From the NCBI GenBank assembly GCA_963707555.1, contig CAVPQM010000009.1:1-64000 (forward strand): 64,000 nucleotides of DNA. The letters run 5' to 3'. Below, piece after piece: positions 35,911 to 45,297 of the stretch; positions within the stretch are counted from its first letter, which is position 1; the number at the start of each line of letters is the position of its first letter. The DNA comes from JAFAFN01 sp963707555. GTDB lineage: Bacteria > Actinomycetota > Acidimicrobiia > Acidimicrobiales > Microtrichaceae. The notes under the pieces are model-generated. The model worked only from the letters and a program-made list of their open reading frames with translations. It made no database searches and was not told where the DNA came from. Both the position numbers and the translations under genes were made by a program.

Positions 35911-36554
35911 TCACGAGCGTCGCTCCACCAGGTCCGCCAGCAGGTCGACCACCCCTTCGATCGTCAGCCCGGAGGTGTCGACGTTGACCGCGCCGTCCGC
36001 CTCGACCAGCGGGCTCTCCTGGCGACCCTGGTCCGCGGCGTCACGGCGGGCGATGTCGGCGGCGACGGTGTCGTAGTCCAGGTCGGTCATCTCCTTCGCC
36101 CGGCGACGGGCCCGCACCTCGGGATCCGCGGTGAGGTACACCTTCAGCACCGCGTCGGGGAACACCACCGAGCCGATGTCCCGTCCCTCGATCACCCCGC
36201 CGCCGCGCTCCTGGGCCCAGATCCGCTGGCGTGTCGCGCATCTCGTCGCGGACCTCGGCGTTGGTGGCCACCAGGCTCACCGCGCGGGAGACCTCGGGAC
36301 CGCGGATCTCGACGGTGGCGTCGACACCGTCGACGGTGACCGTTCCGTCGGACACGTCGAGCTCGAGGCCACGGGCCAGCTCGGCGACCGGTTCGACGTC
36401 GGCCGGGTCGACCCCTCGGCGGATCGCGGCGAACGCCACGGCGCGGTACATGGCGCCGGTGTCGAGGTAGCGTCAGTCCCAGCCGCTGCGCGAGCAGCCG
36501 TCCGACGGTCGACTTGCCCGAACCTGCCGGTCCGTCGATCGCGATCACTCGCAC
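35911..36554 (-). CDS. cmk: Cytidylate kinase (two frameshifts)
   Basis: About 213 aa, phosphorylates CMP/dCMP. The P-loop GPAGSGKSTVGRLLAQRLGL, the substrate-binding MYRAVAFAAIRRGVDPAD and IEGRDIGSVVFPDAVLKVYLTADPEVRARRR are family landmarks. Frame changes near 36475 and 36228 each add one base. The start GTG 36554 is set by GGAGGG 7 nt upstream. In M. tuberculosis the order rluB-cmk-der is the same family of neighbours, interrupted here by aroA/tyrA/aroH and ispH genes. Confidence 0.88.
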
Positions 36555-36638
36555 TTGTTGTCCCTCCACGGGTGAGAGCCCTCCACGGGTCGAGGATAGA
36601 GACCGCCACGCTACGAGGTGGCGATCGCTGACCGACGC

Positions 36639-37946
36639 TCAGCGACGCAGTGCGTCGAGGCGCGTCCAGTAGTCGGGCACGGTCTTGGCGACGCAGCCGG
36701 GATCGGCGATGCGGATGCCGGGGTGTCGCAGCCCCAGGAGCGAGAAGCTCATCGCCATGCGGTGGTCGTCGTAGGTCTGCACCACCGTGGGCCGCGGCGT
36801 GCCCGGCACGACGGTGAAGCCGTCGTCGTCCTCGGTCGCCTCGATCCCGCAGCGGCGCAGCTCGTTCACGACCGCGGCGACGCGGTCGGTCTCCTTGCCA
36901 CGGATGAAGCCGATCCCGGTGATGCGCGTCGGCGAGTCCGCGATGGACCGCCACCGCAGCGATCGTCTGCGCGGTGTCGGAGATGTCGGCGAAGTCGGCC
37001 TCGATGCCGTGCAGCACACCGGTGCCGCGTCACCTCGATCGTGTCCTCGGAGCGCCGCACCCGGGCGCCCATGCGCTCGAGGGCATCGACGAACGCCACG
37101 TCGCCCTGCAGCGACGCCGTGCCCAGCCCCTCGACGCGCACCGTGCCGCCCCGGATCGCCGCGGCAGCGAAGAAGTACGACGCGGCCGAGGCGTCGGGCT
37201 CGACCACGTAGCGCTCGCAGGCCCGGTAGCCCGTCGGGAGCACCGCGATCTCGTCGTCGTCCCCGACCGTGCTGTGGGCACCGAAGGCGTCCATCACCGC
37301 CAGCGTCATGTCGACGTAGGGCCGCGAGACCAGCTCGGTCGCCACCGAGACGCGCAGCCCCTCGTCCATGCACGGCGCGGAGAGCAGCAACGCGGAGAGG
37401 AACTGGCTGCTCACGTCGCCCCGGACCGAGATCCGGCCGCCGTCGAGGTGGTCGGCGTCGATCTGCACCGGCAGCAGACCGTCCTCACCCAGCTCGGTGA
37501 TCGAGGCGCCCAGGCTGCGCAGCGGCTGCGATCAGGTCTCCCATCGGGCGGCGCCGCAGCGGCTCGCCGCCGTCGAGCACGACCGTCGCCCGTCCCAGCG
37601 CCGCGATCGGCATGACGAACCGGGACGTCGTGCCCGAGAGCCGGGCGTCGAGCAGCGCCCCGTCGACCGGCGGTTCGCCGCGGGTGCCGCGGACCTCGAT
37701 CGTCGCCGCCTCGGCGTCGACGTGCATGCGTACGCCGAGCTCACGCGAGGCAGGCGATCATGGCCTCGGTGTCGTCGGCGAACAGCACACCCTCGAGCCG
37801 CGACGTGCCACGGGCGAGCGCCGCGCACACCAGCGCACGGTTGGTGATGCTCTTCGACCCGGGTGGCCGCACGACGGCGTCGAGCTCGTGCGCGAACGGC
37901 ACGATCTCGTAGGGGTCCTCGACGACGTCGACCGGGCCGCGGTCAT
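36639..37946 (-). CDS. aroA: 3-phosphoshikimate 1-carboxyvinyltransferase (several frameshifts)
   Basis: EPSP synthase, ~435 aa, the sixth shikimate-pathway step. Landmarks: PPGSKSITNRALV (shikimate-3-P binding), LDGGEPLRRRPMGDL, GDVSSQFLSALLLSAP, SRPYVDMTLAVMDAFG, IRGKETDRVAAVVNELRR, TYDDHRMAMSFSL, and the C-terminal DPGCVAKTVPDYW. These are split over frames, with breaks near 37927, 37748, 37535, 37025 and 36955. The start ATG 37946 overlaps the tyrA stop (ATGA). The catalytic Asp and Lys positions appear intact. Confidence 0.87.
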
Positions 37947-39031
37947 GCGAGCTCGTGGATCGACACGGTCCGGTCCACGACCTGCGCCTGGATCGCCTCG
38001 GCGAGACGCTCGGCCCGGTCGGTGTCGACGACCAGGATCAGCAGACCGCCCTGCGCCGACGACGCTGTGGGCGACCTCGATGTCGTGGATGTTGACCGAC
38101 AGCTCGGTCGCGAGCGCCGTGATGGCGGCGAGCTCGCCCTTGCGGTCCGGGATCGACACGCGCAGCTCCGAGAGCTCCTCGGCGGGCGGCGCGCCCGTCG
38201 GCAACGACCGACGGGCGACCTGCGCGCTGCGGAGGCGTCGGTCGAGCTGGGCCGTGTCGCCGCGGTCGATCACCGAACGCATCTCGCCGAGCGAGCCGAT
38301 CAGGTCGTCGAGCACGTCGAGGATGGCGCCCCGGTTGTCCTGGCAGATGTCGAGCCAGATGCGCGGGGTCGCCCGCAGCGATGCGGGTCATGTCGCGGAA
38401 CCCGCCGGCGGCCAGGCGCAGCAGCGCCTGGTGCTCGGTCGAGCGTTCCGAGGCCAGTCCCATGAGGCTCGCCGCGGTCAGGTGCGGGACGTGCGACACG
38501 GTGGCGACCAGCGCGTCGTGGTCGCCGGGTCCCAGCGTGAGCACCTCGGCGCCCAACGCTCGGACGACCGAGTGGACCATGGCGAGTGCCGAGGAGTCGG
38601 TGGCGGGTGTCGGGGTGAGCACCCAGACCGCCCCGGTGAACAGGTCGGCTCGGGCACCGTCGACACCGAGCGCCTCGGAACCGGCCATCGGGTGACCGCC
38701 GACGAAGCGCGGGTCGTCGAGTGCGTCGACGACGGGTGACTTCACGCTGCCGACGTCGGTCACGACGCCACCGCGGGCCAGCGCGGCCCGAGCGGCCTCG
38801 ACGACGCTGCCGACCGGGACGGCGAGGAAGGTGAGCTCGGCGGCGGGGTCGGTGCCCGTCGCGTCGAGGCAACCACGCTCGAGGGCTCGTGCCGCGTTCG
38901 GCCGGGTCCAGGTCGTCGCCGGTGACGTGCCAGCCCAGGCGCCGCAGCCCCAGGCCGAGCGACCCGCCGATCAGTCCGGTCCCGACGATCTGCACCCGAC
39001 GCGGACCGGACTCGGTCACGGCGGAGATCAT
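37943..39031 (-). CDS. tyrA: Prephenate dehydrogenase with ACT domain (about three frameshifts)
   Basis: Makes 4-hydroxyphenylpyruvate from prephenate for tyrosine. The Rossmann start is VQIVGTGLIGGSLGLGLRRLG; VTDVGSVKSPVV and FVGGHPMAGSEALGVDGA with the conserved His follow. The C-terminal ACT domain reads ELRVSIPDRKGELAAITALATELSVNIHDIEVAHS, a likely tyrosine-feedback site. Breaks near 38905, 38365 and 38055. It overlaps aroH upstream (ATGA 39028-39031) and aroA downstream, forming a coupled aroH-tyrA-aroA run. Confidence 0.88.
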
Positions 39032-39396
39032 TCCGGCAGGTCGTCCCGGAGCGATCGAGCGTCCTCCAGGTACACGTGTCGCAGCTCCGAACGTGGCCGG
39101 TCGGTGGTGATGTGGATCATGACGCGGACGCAGCGTGGCATCCCGCCGTCGATGTCGAGCTCCCGGGCGCAGATGAGCGGCACGTCGCCCATGCCCAGCT
39201 GGCGAGCCGCCAGCGCGGGGAACCCGGAGTGCAGGTCATCGGTCGCCGTGAACAGGATCGAGATGAGGTCGTCGTGCTCGAGCCCGTTGCGGTCCATGAT
39301 CTCGGTGAGCAGGCGTGTGACCCGCTCGAGCATGTGCTCGCGCTCGTCGCGCTCGAGTGTGATGGCGCCCCTCAGGGCTGCGACGGTCGTGGACAT
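39028..39396 (-). CDS. aroH: Chorismate mutase, AroH type
   Basis: 122 aa, the trimeric alpha/beta type found in Bacillus rather than the helical AroQ type. Landmarks: ALRGAITLERDEREHMLERVTRLLTEIMDRNG, ISILFTATDDLHSGFPA, VPLICARELDIDGGMPRCVRVMIH. It converts chorismate to prephenate, feeding TyrA. ATG 39396 has TAACCT (39404-39409) 7 nt upstream and no ribosome site. It heads the aromatic amino acid run. Confidence 0.93.
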   Translation of the reverse strand: MSTTVAALRGAITLERDEREHMLERVTRLLTEIMDRNGLEHDDLISILFTATDDLHSGFPALAARQLGMGDVPLICARELDIDGGMPRCVRVMIHITTDRPRSELRHVYLEDARSLRDDLPE

Positions 39397-39406
39397 CGGG
39401 GCGAGG

Positions 39407-40183
39407 TTAGCGGCCGTTCCCGACCGCGCCCTCACCCGTTGCTTCCTGCTCGGCTGCCGAGGGCGACACCGCCCGCTCGAGCTCGCGGACCTCGTCGGTC
39501 GTCAGCTCGCGCCACGTGCCGGGACGCAGCTGAGCATCTCGCAACGGGCCGATCCGCGTGCGGACCAGGCGGAGGACCGGATGGCCGACCGCCTCGCACA
39601 TGCGACGGACCTGACGGTTGCGGCCCTCGTGGATCACCAGCTTCACGACCCCGGGCGCGGGGCTCGAGGCCGAGGCGGGCGCGGTCGGACCGTCGTCGAG
39701 CTCGATGCCCTCGCGCAGACGCCGCAGCGCGCCCCGCGAGGGCGTGCCGTCGACCTCGGCGACGTACTCCTTCTCGACCCCGAAGCTCGGATGGGTGAGC
39801 CGGTGGGTGAGCTGACCGTCGTTGGTCAACAGCAGCAACCCCTCGGTGTCGAGGTCGAGCCGGCCGACGGAGTGCACCCGAGGCTCGGACGGCACCAGCG
39901 ACACGACCGTCGGTCGCCCCTGGGGGTCGTCAGCGGTGGTGACGACGCCCTTGGGCTTGTTCAACAGGTAGTAGACGAGCCCTGGCTTCACCCCGATCGG
40001 GACCCCGTCGACGGCCACCACGTCGCGGTCGGTGTCGACCCGGGCACCGAGGATCGCGGTGACACCGTTCACGCTCACCCGGCCGTCCTCGATCAGCTCC
40101 TCGCTGACACGACGCGAGCCGATGCCGACCCGGGCGAGGATCTTCTGCAGGCGCTCACCCTCGTCGGCGGGCGAAGTGCTCAC
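39407..40183 (-). CDS. rluB: 23S rRNA pseudouridine synthase RluB-like
   Basis: 258 aa. An S4 domain (ERLQKILARVGIGSRRVSEELIEDGRVSVNG) precedes the synthase domain with the catalytic Asp in VGRLDLDTEGLLLLTNDG, then EKEYVAEV and HEGRNRQVRRMCEAVGHPVLRLVR. The GTG start 40183 lies 3 nt after the scpB stop. A Ser/Glu-rich tail ends the protein. The order scpA-scpB-rluB is widely conserved. Confidence 0.93.
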   Translation of the reverse strand: MSTSPADEGERLQKILARVGIGSRRVSEELIEDGRVSVNGVTAILGARVDTDRDVVAVDGVPIGVKPGLVYYLLNKPKGVVTTADDPQGRPTVVSLVPSEPRVHSVGRLDLDTEGLLLLTNDGQLTHRLTHPSFGVEKEYVAEVDGTPSRGALRRLREGIELDDGPTAPASASSPAPGVVKLVIHEGRNRQVRRMCEAVGHPVLRLVRTRIGPLRDAQLRPGTWRELTTDEVRELERAVSPSAAEQEATGEGAVGNGR

Positions 40184-40186
40184 CGT

Positions 40187-40913
40187 TCAGTCGTCCTCGG
40201 CGTCGAGGTCGAGCGGCACCGGATCGGTGATGTCGACCGTCACCCCGTCGTCGGCCGTCCGGTCAGCCTCAGGCCGGTCGCCCTCAGGCTCGTCGGCTGC
40301 TGGCTCGTCGCCTCCTGGGGCCTCGTCCACCGGAGCCGACTCGGCCTGGTCGGACTCGACGCGCAGACCGTGCTCGAGCAGCTCGACCACGTCGGCGCCG
40401 GGCACGAAGTCGCCCAGCGACGGCAACTCGTCGAGCGAGTTCAGCCCGAGGCGCTCGAGGAACACGTCGGTGGTGCCGAACAGCGATGCCTGGCCGGGAC
40501 CCGGGTCGCGGCCGGTCTCGTCGACGTAGCCACGCTGCTGCAGGGTGCGCATGACCCCGTCGACGCCCACGCCACGGATCGCGCGCGATCTGCGCACGCG
40601 AGATCGGCTGCTTGTAGGCGACGATCGCCAGCGTCTCGAGCGCGGCCGCCGACAGCCGAGCGGTCTGTCCGGTGAGCACGTAGCGCTCGACGTAGGGAGC
40701 GCAGTCCTCGTGGCTCTGGTAGCGCCAACCGCCGGCGACCTTCAGCAGCCGGAAGCCCCGCTCCTCGGCCTCGTAGGTGGCGGCGAGCTCCTCGAGGATC
40801 TCCTCGACGGCCGCTGGCGAGAGCTCGACGAGCTGCGCGAGCAGCGCGGGGTCGGCCGGCTGGTCGGCGACCATGATGACGGCCTCGAGTGCCCGACGTG
40901 ATTCAGTGCTCAT
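40187..40913 (-). CDS. scpB: Segregation and condensation protein B (one frameshift)
   Basis: About 242 aa, kleisin-associated winged-helix subunit of the SMC complex. Landmarks: RRALEAVIMVADQPADPALLAQL, EERGFRLLKVAGGWRYQSHEDCAPYVERYV, RLSAAALETLAIVAYKQPISRAQI and GYVDETGRDPGPGQASLFGTTDVFLERLGL. The frame breaks near 40582 at the IARDP/AIRGV junction, one extra base. A long acidic tail (PGGDEPAADEPEGDRPEAD) follows. GAGGA stands 6 nt before ATG 40913. Confidence 0.9.
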
Positions 40914-41028
40914 GACTCGTCCTCATGCCCTGTGCTCATGACGTGGCTGCTCCCAGCATCGGTGCATCCGCGAGTCGGTGATGCCGTGACTGCCAGTGTC
41001 CACCACCACACGGTGGTGCTGCCACCCG
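40914..41028 (-). other. scpA-scpB spacer with small inverted repeat
   Basis: 115 bp between scpA and scpB. CACCAC (41004-41009) pairs with GTGGTG (41013-41018). I see no gene in it; the two ORFs are normally coupled, so the gap is unusually long. Confidence 0.4.
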
Positions 41029-41808
41029 TCAGCCGTCGTAGGCGTCGACGAGCTCCGAGGCGTCCGCGGCGACGTCGTCGCCGCCCTGCCAGTGGATCTC
41101 GATGTCGCCGAAGGTGTTCGGCTGACGCAGATCGACCAGGCCCTGCTTGAACAGCTCGAGGATCGCCAGGAAGTGCACGACGACCTCGAGGCGCTCGGCG
41201 AGCGAGGCGGTGAGCTCGCGGAACGACACCCGGCGCCGTCGGGGCAGCTCGTGGCACAGGTCCGCCACGGCGTCGATCACGCTCGCCCGGATGGGCGCCA
41301 CGTGGAACAGGTCGATCTTGGCCTGCGGCTTGGGTGCGGTCGCCCGGAGGAAGGCGTCGCGCAGACGCAGCGGGTCGACTCCCTCGAGCAGGTCGGGGGC
41401 CAGGTCGAAGTAGCGCTCGTCGGGGCCGACGAGGCGCGGCACCGAGCGTGCCGCCGACGTGTGGAGCACCTCGAGCACCGAGGCGGCGTCCTTGAAGGTC
41501 TTGCACTCGAGCAGGCGGGCGAGCAGCAGGTCGCGCTCCTCCCACAGCGAGAGGTCGTCGTCGAGGTCGACGTCGTCGTCGCCGGGCAGCAGGCGCTTGG
41601 TCTTCAGCTCGACCAGGGTCGCGGCGATGAGCAGGAACTCGGTGGCCACCTCGAGGTCGAGGTGCTCCATCCGGTTGAGCTCGATCAGGTACGCGTCGAC
41701 GATGGTCGACAGCGAGACGTCGTACAGGTCGACCTGTTCGCGGAGGATCAGGTGCAGCAGCAGGTCGAAAGGACCTTCGAACACGGGGGTCTGCACGGCG
41801 TAGGCCAC
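41029..41808 (-). CDS. scpA: Segregation and condensation protein A
   Basis: 259 aa, the kleisin of the SMC complex. Landmarks: FEGPFDLLLHLILREQVDLYDVSLSTIVDAYL, LDLEVATEFLLIAATLVELKTKRLLP and the C-terminal winged helix VSFRELTASLAERLEVVVHFLAILELFKQGLVDLRQ. Complete and in frame. GTG 41808 has TACGCT (41815-41820) 6 nt upstream, a leaderless geometry. It heads the scpA-scpB-rluB run and is divergent from trpS. Confidence 0.94.
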   Translation of the reverse strand: MAYAVQTPVFEGPFDLLLHLILREQVDLYDVSLSTIVDAYLIELNRMEHLDLEVATEFLLIAATLVELKTKRLLPGDDDVDLDDDLSLWEERDLLLARLLECKTFKDAASVLEVLHTSAARSVPRLVGPDERYFDLAPDLLEGVDPLRLRDAFLRATAPKPQAKIDLFHVAPIRASVIDAVADLCHELPRRRRVSFRELTASLAERLEVVVHFLAILELFKQGLVDLRQPNTFGDIEIHWQGGDDVAADASELVDAYDG

Positions 41809-41931
41809 GTGGACAGCGTACCCGCGGATGACACGCGTGTCATTTGTCGGTTCCGGGCCCGCTCCCCCGGTCTCCCGCAGCCGGGGAACCGGGTTCTGTC
41901 CGCCGGGGTGCGCTCGGTAGTGTCGGCGCCC

Positions 41932-42920
41932 ATGTCACGCGTCTTCTCGGGAATCCAGCCCACCGGCGATCTGCACCTCGGCAACCTGCTGGGCGCGGTC
42001 CGCAACTGGGTCGACGACCAGCACGACGCCGACAGCTTCTACTGCATCGTCGACCTGCACGCCCTGACCGTGCCGAAGCAGCCCGGCGAGGTCCGGGCCA
42101 GAAGTCGCTCGAGCTGGCCCAGGTCCTGATCGCCTGCGGTCTCGACCCGGAGGTCTGCACGTTGTTCGTCCAGAGCCACGTACGGGAGCACACCGAGCTG
42201 GCCTGGCTGATCCAGTGCGTGACCAGCATGGGCGAGCTGCGCCGCATGACGCAGTTCAAGGACAAGTCCGAACGGCAGGACTTCATCTCGGCGGGCCTGT
42301 TCACCTACCCCGCACTCCAGGCGGCCGACATCCTGCTCTACGACACCGACCGGGTACCGGTCGGCGAGGACCAGCGTCAGCACATCGAGCTGACCCGCGA
42401 CGTCGCCGAGCGCTTCAACTCCCGCTACGGCGACACCTTCGTGCTGCCCGCCGCGACCATCCGGGCCGCGGGCGCTCGTGTCATGGACCTGCAGGTGCCG
42501 ACCGACAAGATGTCGAAGTCCGCCGCGAGCGACGCCGGCACGGTGATGGTCGATGAGGACCTGGCGTCGGTGGCGAAGAAGTTCAAGCGTGCGGTGACCG
42601 ACTCCGACGGCGAGGTCCGCTACGACGTCGCCGAGAAGCCCGGCGTGTCGAACCTGTTGTCGATCCTCGGCGCGGTGACCGGTCGCAGCCCCGAGGAGGT
42701 GGCCGAGCAGTACTCGCAGTACGGGCCGCTCAAGGCCGACACCGCCGAGGCCGTCGTCGAGATGCTGCGGCCGATACAGGAACGCCTGGCCGAGCTGCGG
42801 GCCGACCCCGCGGCCACCTCCGGACTGCTGGAGACCGGTGCGGCCAAGGCCCGCTCGGTGGCCGCGCCGGTGGTGGCCCGGGCCAAGGAGCACATCGGAC
42901 TGCTGCCGCCGGGGGCGTGA
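41932..42920 (+). CDS. trpS: Tryptophanyl-tRNA synthetase (one frameshift)
   Basis: About 330 aa, class I synthetase. The HIGH-like motif is PTGDLHLGNLLGA, the KMSKS motif TDKMSKSAAS, with FQSHVREHTELAWLIQCVTSMGELRRMTQFKDK, VGEDQRQHIELTRDVAERFN. A base is missing near 42100 (GTCCGGGCCAGAAG; expected CAGAAGTCGCTCGAG). TAGTGT at 41918-41923 is 8 nt before ATG 41932. Full length otherwise. Confidence 0.94.
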
Positions 42921-43141
42921 CCCCGGCCGGCTCCATGAACCCGGGCGCAGCTCCAGCCTCGGAGCGACTCCGTCCAGCAGCTCGTCTAGGCAGGCGCCAA
43001 GTGCCGCTCGAGTTGCTCCCAACCGGCGGGAGGCTCGCCCGAGACGGTGCCGGGCGGAACCGCGAACTGGTCGAGCTCTTCAACGGTTCGGAACCGAACT
43101 CGCTGGCTTCCGCTTGCTCAGTCAATCGGTCCGGCGGTCGA
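42921..43141. other. Convergent spacer with a possible small gene remnant
   Basis: About 220 bp between trpS (+) and the HD gene (-). It holds only the short reading frame described separately. I see no terminator-like hairpin. Confidence 0.4.
42986..43125 (-). CDS. Possible small protein (short, frame uncertain)
   Basis: A minus-strand segment reads RVRFRTVEELDQFAVPPGTVSG and then EPPAGWEQLERHLAPA and a stop at 42986. Codon use looks coding. The frame is closed by a TGA ~40 residues upstream and has no good start; TTG 43125 in another frame (TEQAEASEF) would join it if one base were wrong. It lies just after the HD gene. It may be a small protein of ~45 aa, or a remnant. Confidence 0.3.
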
Positions 43142-43690
43142 TCAGAGCTGTTCGTCATCGGCGGCGACCAGCAGACGCCCGGCGTCAAGCGGTACCGACC
43201 ACGTCTCCTCGGGCTCGTGGTGCTCCGCGGCCCAGGCGATCACTCGGGGATCTGCGTCCGCGACGGCGAGCAGCTCCGCGCCCAGGGTCGGATACTGAAG
43301 GTACAACCCGATGCGCCGCGTCATGCCCCGCCGGTCGGCCCAGACGCGGGCCATGGAGCGTCCGCCGACGGCCTCGGACAGCGTGGCCATGACACGGCCG
43401 TAGGTCCCGAGACCGGCGACCGACTTGCCCACGTCGTGGGTCAGCGCCGCGGCCAGGATCCAGCGGGCCCCGTCGTCGTCGATGCCCAGGCCCACACGGT
43501 CGAGGTGCGCGGCGACGCCGCGGGCCACCCCGACGGAGTGGCTTCGGTCGACCACCGGCATGCGCTCGAAGAGTCGCAGCTCGCGCGGGCTCAGCCAGGT
43601 CGCGACCCACGCGAGGTCCTCGGTCGACGGTGGCTTGGCCCGCAGCGTCGCCACCAGACGGCGGGCCCGGTGTGCGGGGCGCAGGCTCAC
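43142..43690 (-). CDS. HD-domain phosphohydrolase-like protein
   Basis: 182 aa. The HD motif is visible: MPVVDRSHSVGVARGVAAHL, AAALTHDVGKSVAGLGTYGRV with the HD pair, and ADADPRVIAWAAEHHEPEETW with later His residues. It is a short HD-GYP/HDIG-like single domain. GTG 43690 overlaps the xerD stop (GTGA 43687-43690), so they are coupled. It is not present at this place in the mycobacterial order; the substrate is unknown. Confidence 0.78.
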   Translation of the reverse strand: MSLRPAHRARRLVATLRAKPPSTEDLAWVATWLSPRELRLFERMPVVDRSHSVGVARGVAAHLDRVGLGIDDDGARWILAAALTHDVGKSVAGLGTYGRVMATLSEAVGGRSMARVWADRRGMTRRIGLYLQYPTLGAELLAVADADPRVIAWAAEHHEPEETWSVPLDAGRLLVAADDEQL

Positions 43691-44739
43691 GACTCGGCCC
43701 AGGTCGACGTCGGCGGCGCCTGGCGGGGCGCGTCGGGCCGCCCGTTGGCGCGTGGGTGCGCCGCGTCGTAGGCGGACCAGAGACGCTCGTTCGACACCCG
43801 CGTGTAGATCTGGGTGGTGCTGACCGACGCGTGGCCCAGCAGCTCCTGGACGGTGCGGATGTCGGCGCCGTGGTCGAGCAGGTGCGTCGCGCACGAGTGG
43901 CGCAGCACGTGCGGGCTGATGTGGGCCTCGAGGTCGGCCTCGGCGGCCCGGCGTCGCAGCACCTGCCAGGCGCCCTGGCGGGTCAGCCGCGAGCCCTTGG
44001 ACCCGAGGAAGATCGCGTCGGCGTCGTCGCGGCTCCGCCAGGCCCTGGGGGTCAACTCGGGTCGGCCGCCGTCGAGCCACTCGGCGAGCGCCCTGACCGC
44101 GGGGCGTCCCAACGGCACGATGCGCTCCTTGGACCGCTTGCCGAACAGGCGCACCAACGCTGACTCCAGGTCGAGGTCACCGAAGCTCAGGCCGCACACC
44201 TCGGACACCCGTGCCCCGGTGCCGTAGAGCAGCTCGAGCAGGGCCAGGTCACGACGGGCGTAGGCCTCGAGCCGTGGGTCGGGCACGTCCGCGGCGACGG
44301 CGGCCTCGACGGCGCGTTCGACCACCTCGAGCAACGACACCACCTGTGCCTCGGACAACGCCTTCGGCAGCGGCGAGGGCAGCTTCGGCGACTCGACGTC
44401 GAGCGCCGGGTCCACGTCCAGCAGTCCTTCGGTCACCAACCAGCGGTACATGGTGCGGACCGCGACCAGCGTCCTGGTCGCGGACGCCGGCGACAGACTG
44501 CTGCGGAGCTCGACGCCGAACGCAGCGACGTCCTCCGGGGTCGCCTGCACCACGGTCCGACCGCGTGGCGCGGCCGCCAGGAAGGCGTGGTAGCGGCGCA
44601 GGTCCCTGGTGTACGCGTCGATCGTCAACGCGGAGCGGCCCTTCTCGACGACCAGGTAGGCCAGGAACTCGCGTGCCTCGTCCGACAGCACCTGCGGGAC
44701 CGCTCGGCGCGGTGCGACGTCGCCGGCCACCGCTGCCAC
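43687..44739 (-). CDS. xerD: Tyrosine recombinase XerD
   Basis: 350 aa. N-terminal SAM-like domain (AREFLAYLVVEKGRSALTIDAYTRDLRRYHAFL), then the catalytic residues: Arg in GTGARVSEVCGLSFGDLDLESA, the Lys of the beta hairpin, HxxR in HISPHVLRHSCATHLLDHG, His in ELLGHASVSTTQIYTRV with the nucleophile Tyr. Acts with XerC at dif to resolve chromosome dimers. The core is ~300 aa; this one has an ~18-residue N-terminal extension and a charged tail. GTG 44739 lies 3 nt after the NUDIX stop. Confidence 0.92.
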   Translation of the reverse strand: MAAVAGDVAPRRAVPQVLSDEAREFLAYLVVEKGRSALTIDAYTRDLRRYHAFLAAAPRGRTVVQATPEDVAAFGVELRSSLSPASATRTLVAVRTMYRWLVTEGLLDVDPALDVESPKLPSPLPKALSEAQVVSLLEVVERAVEAAVAADVPDPRLEAYARRDLALLELLYGTGARVSEVCGLSFGDLDLESALVRLFGKRSKERIVPLGRPAVRALAEWLDGGRPELTPRAWRSRDDADAIFLGSKGSRLTRQGAWQVLRRRAAEADLEAHISPHVLRHSCATHLLDHGADIRTVQELLGHASVSTTQIYTRVSNERLWSAYDAAHPRANGRPDAPRQAPPTSTWAES

Positions 44740-44742
44740 CGG

Positions 44743-45297
44743 TCAGGCCCCGGGGGACCCGGCGAGTCGGGCGGCAGCGAGGGTCACACCGATGATGGAC
44801 TTGGCGTCGGTGAGCTCGCCCGAGGCGATCATGGCGGGCGTGTCGGCGAGCGGCACGTGCACGACCTCCATGTAGGACTCCTCGACACCCTGTCGGTCCG
44901 CCTCGACCTCGACCAGGTCGGTGCCGAGGAACACGAAACTCTCCTCGTCGGTGAAGCCGATCGAGTTGTGGAACCGGGCGAGCAGGGTGAGCGACCCGGG
45001 GTCGAGGCCGACCTCTTCGATCAGCTCGCGTCGGGCGGTCAGCTCCGGGGGCTCGTCCGCGACGTCGCGCTTGCCGGCGGGGATCTCGAGCACCAGGTCG
45101 TCGACCGCGGCGCGGTACTGGCGCACCATGACCACGTCGTGGTCCTCGGTCAACGCGACGACCGACACCGCACCGGGGTGCCGGACGATCTCACGACGGA
45201 ACCGGGAGCCGTCGGGCGCCTCGAACTCGGAATCGCACAGGGTGATGACGTGACCGCGGTGCAGCACGCGGTCGTCGAGGTGACGGAACCCGCTCAC
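44743..45297 (-). CDS. NUDIX hydrolase (ADP-ribose pyrophosphatase-like)
   Basis: 184 aa. The NUDIX box matches G-x5-E-x7-R-E-U-x-E-E-x-G-U: GKRDVADEPPELTARRELIEEVGL. VVMVRQYRAAVDDLVLEIPAGK and HNSIGFTDEESFVFLGTDL are typical of ADP-ribose pyrophosphatases. GTG 45297 overlaps the presumed pyrG stop (GTGA). In M. tuberculosis the NUDIX Rv1700 sits in the same place between pyrG and xerD. Confidence 0.9.
   Translation of the reverse strand: MSGFRHLDDRVLHRGHVITLCDSEFEAPDGSRFRREIVRHPGAVSVVALTEDHDVVMVRQYRAAVDDLVLEIPAGKRDVADEPPELTARRELIEEVGLDPGSLTLLARFHNSIGFTDEESFVFLGTDLVEVEADRQGVEESYMEVVHVPLADTPAMIASGELTDAKSIIGVTLAAARLAGSPGA

Noticed and set aside
40910..41545. 211-aa frame across scpA
   Set aside because: Overlaps the complete, motif-rich scpA frame; shadow frame.
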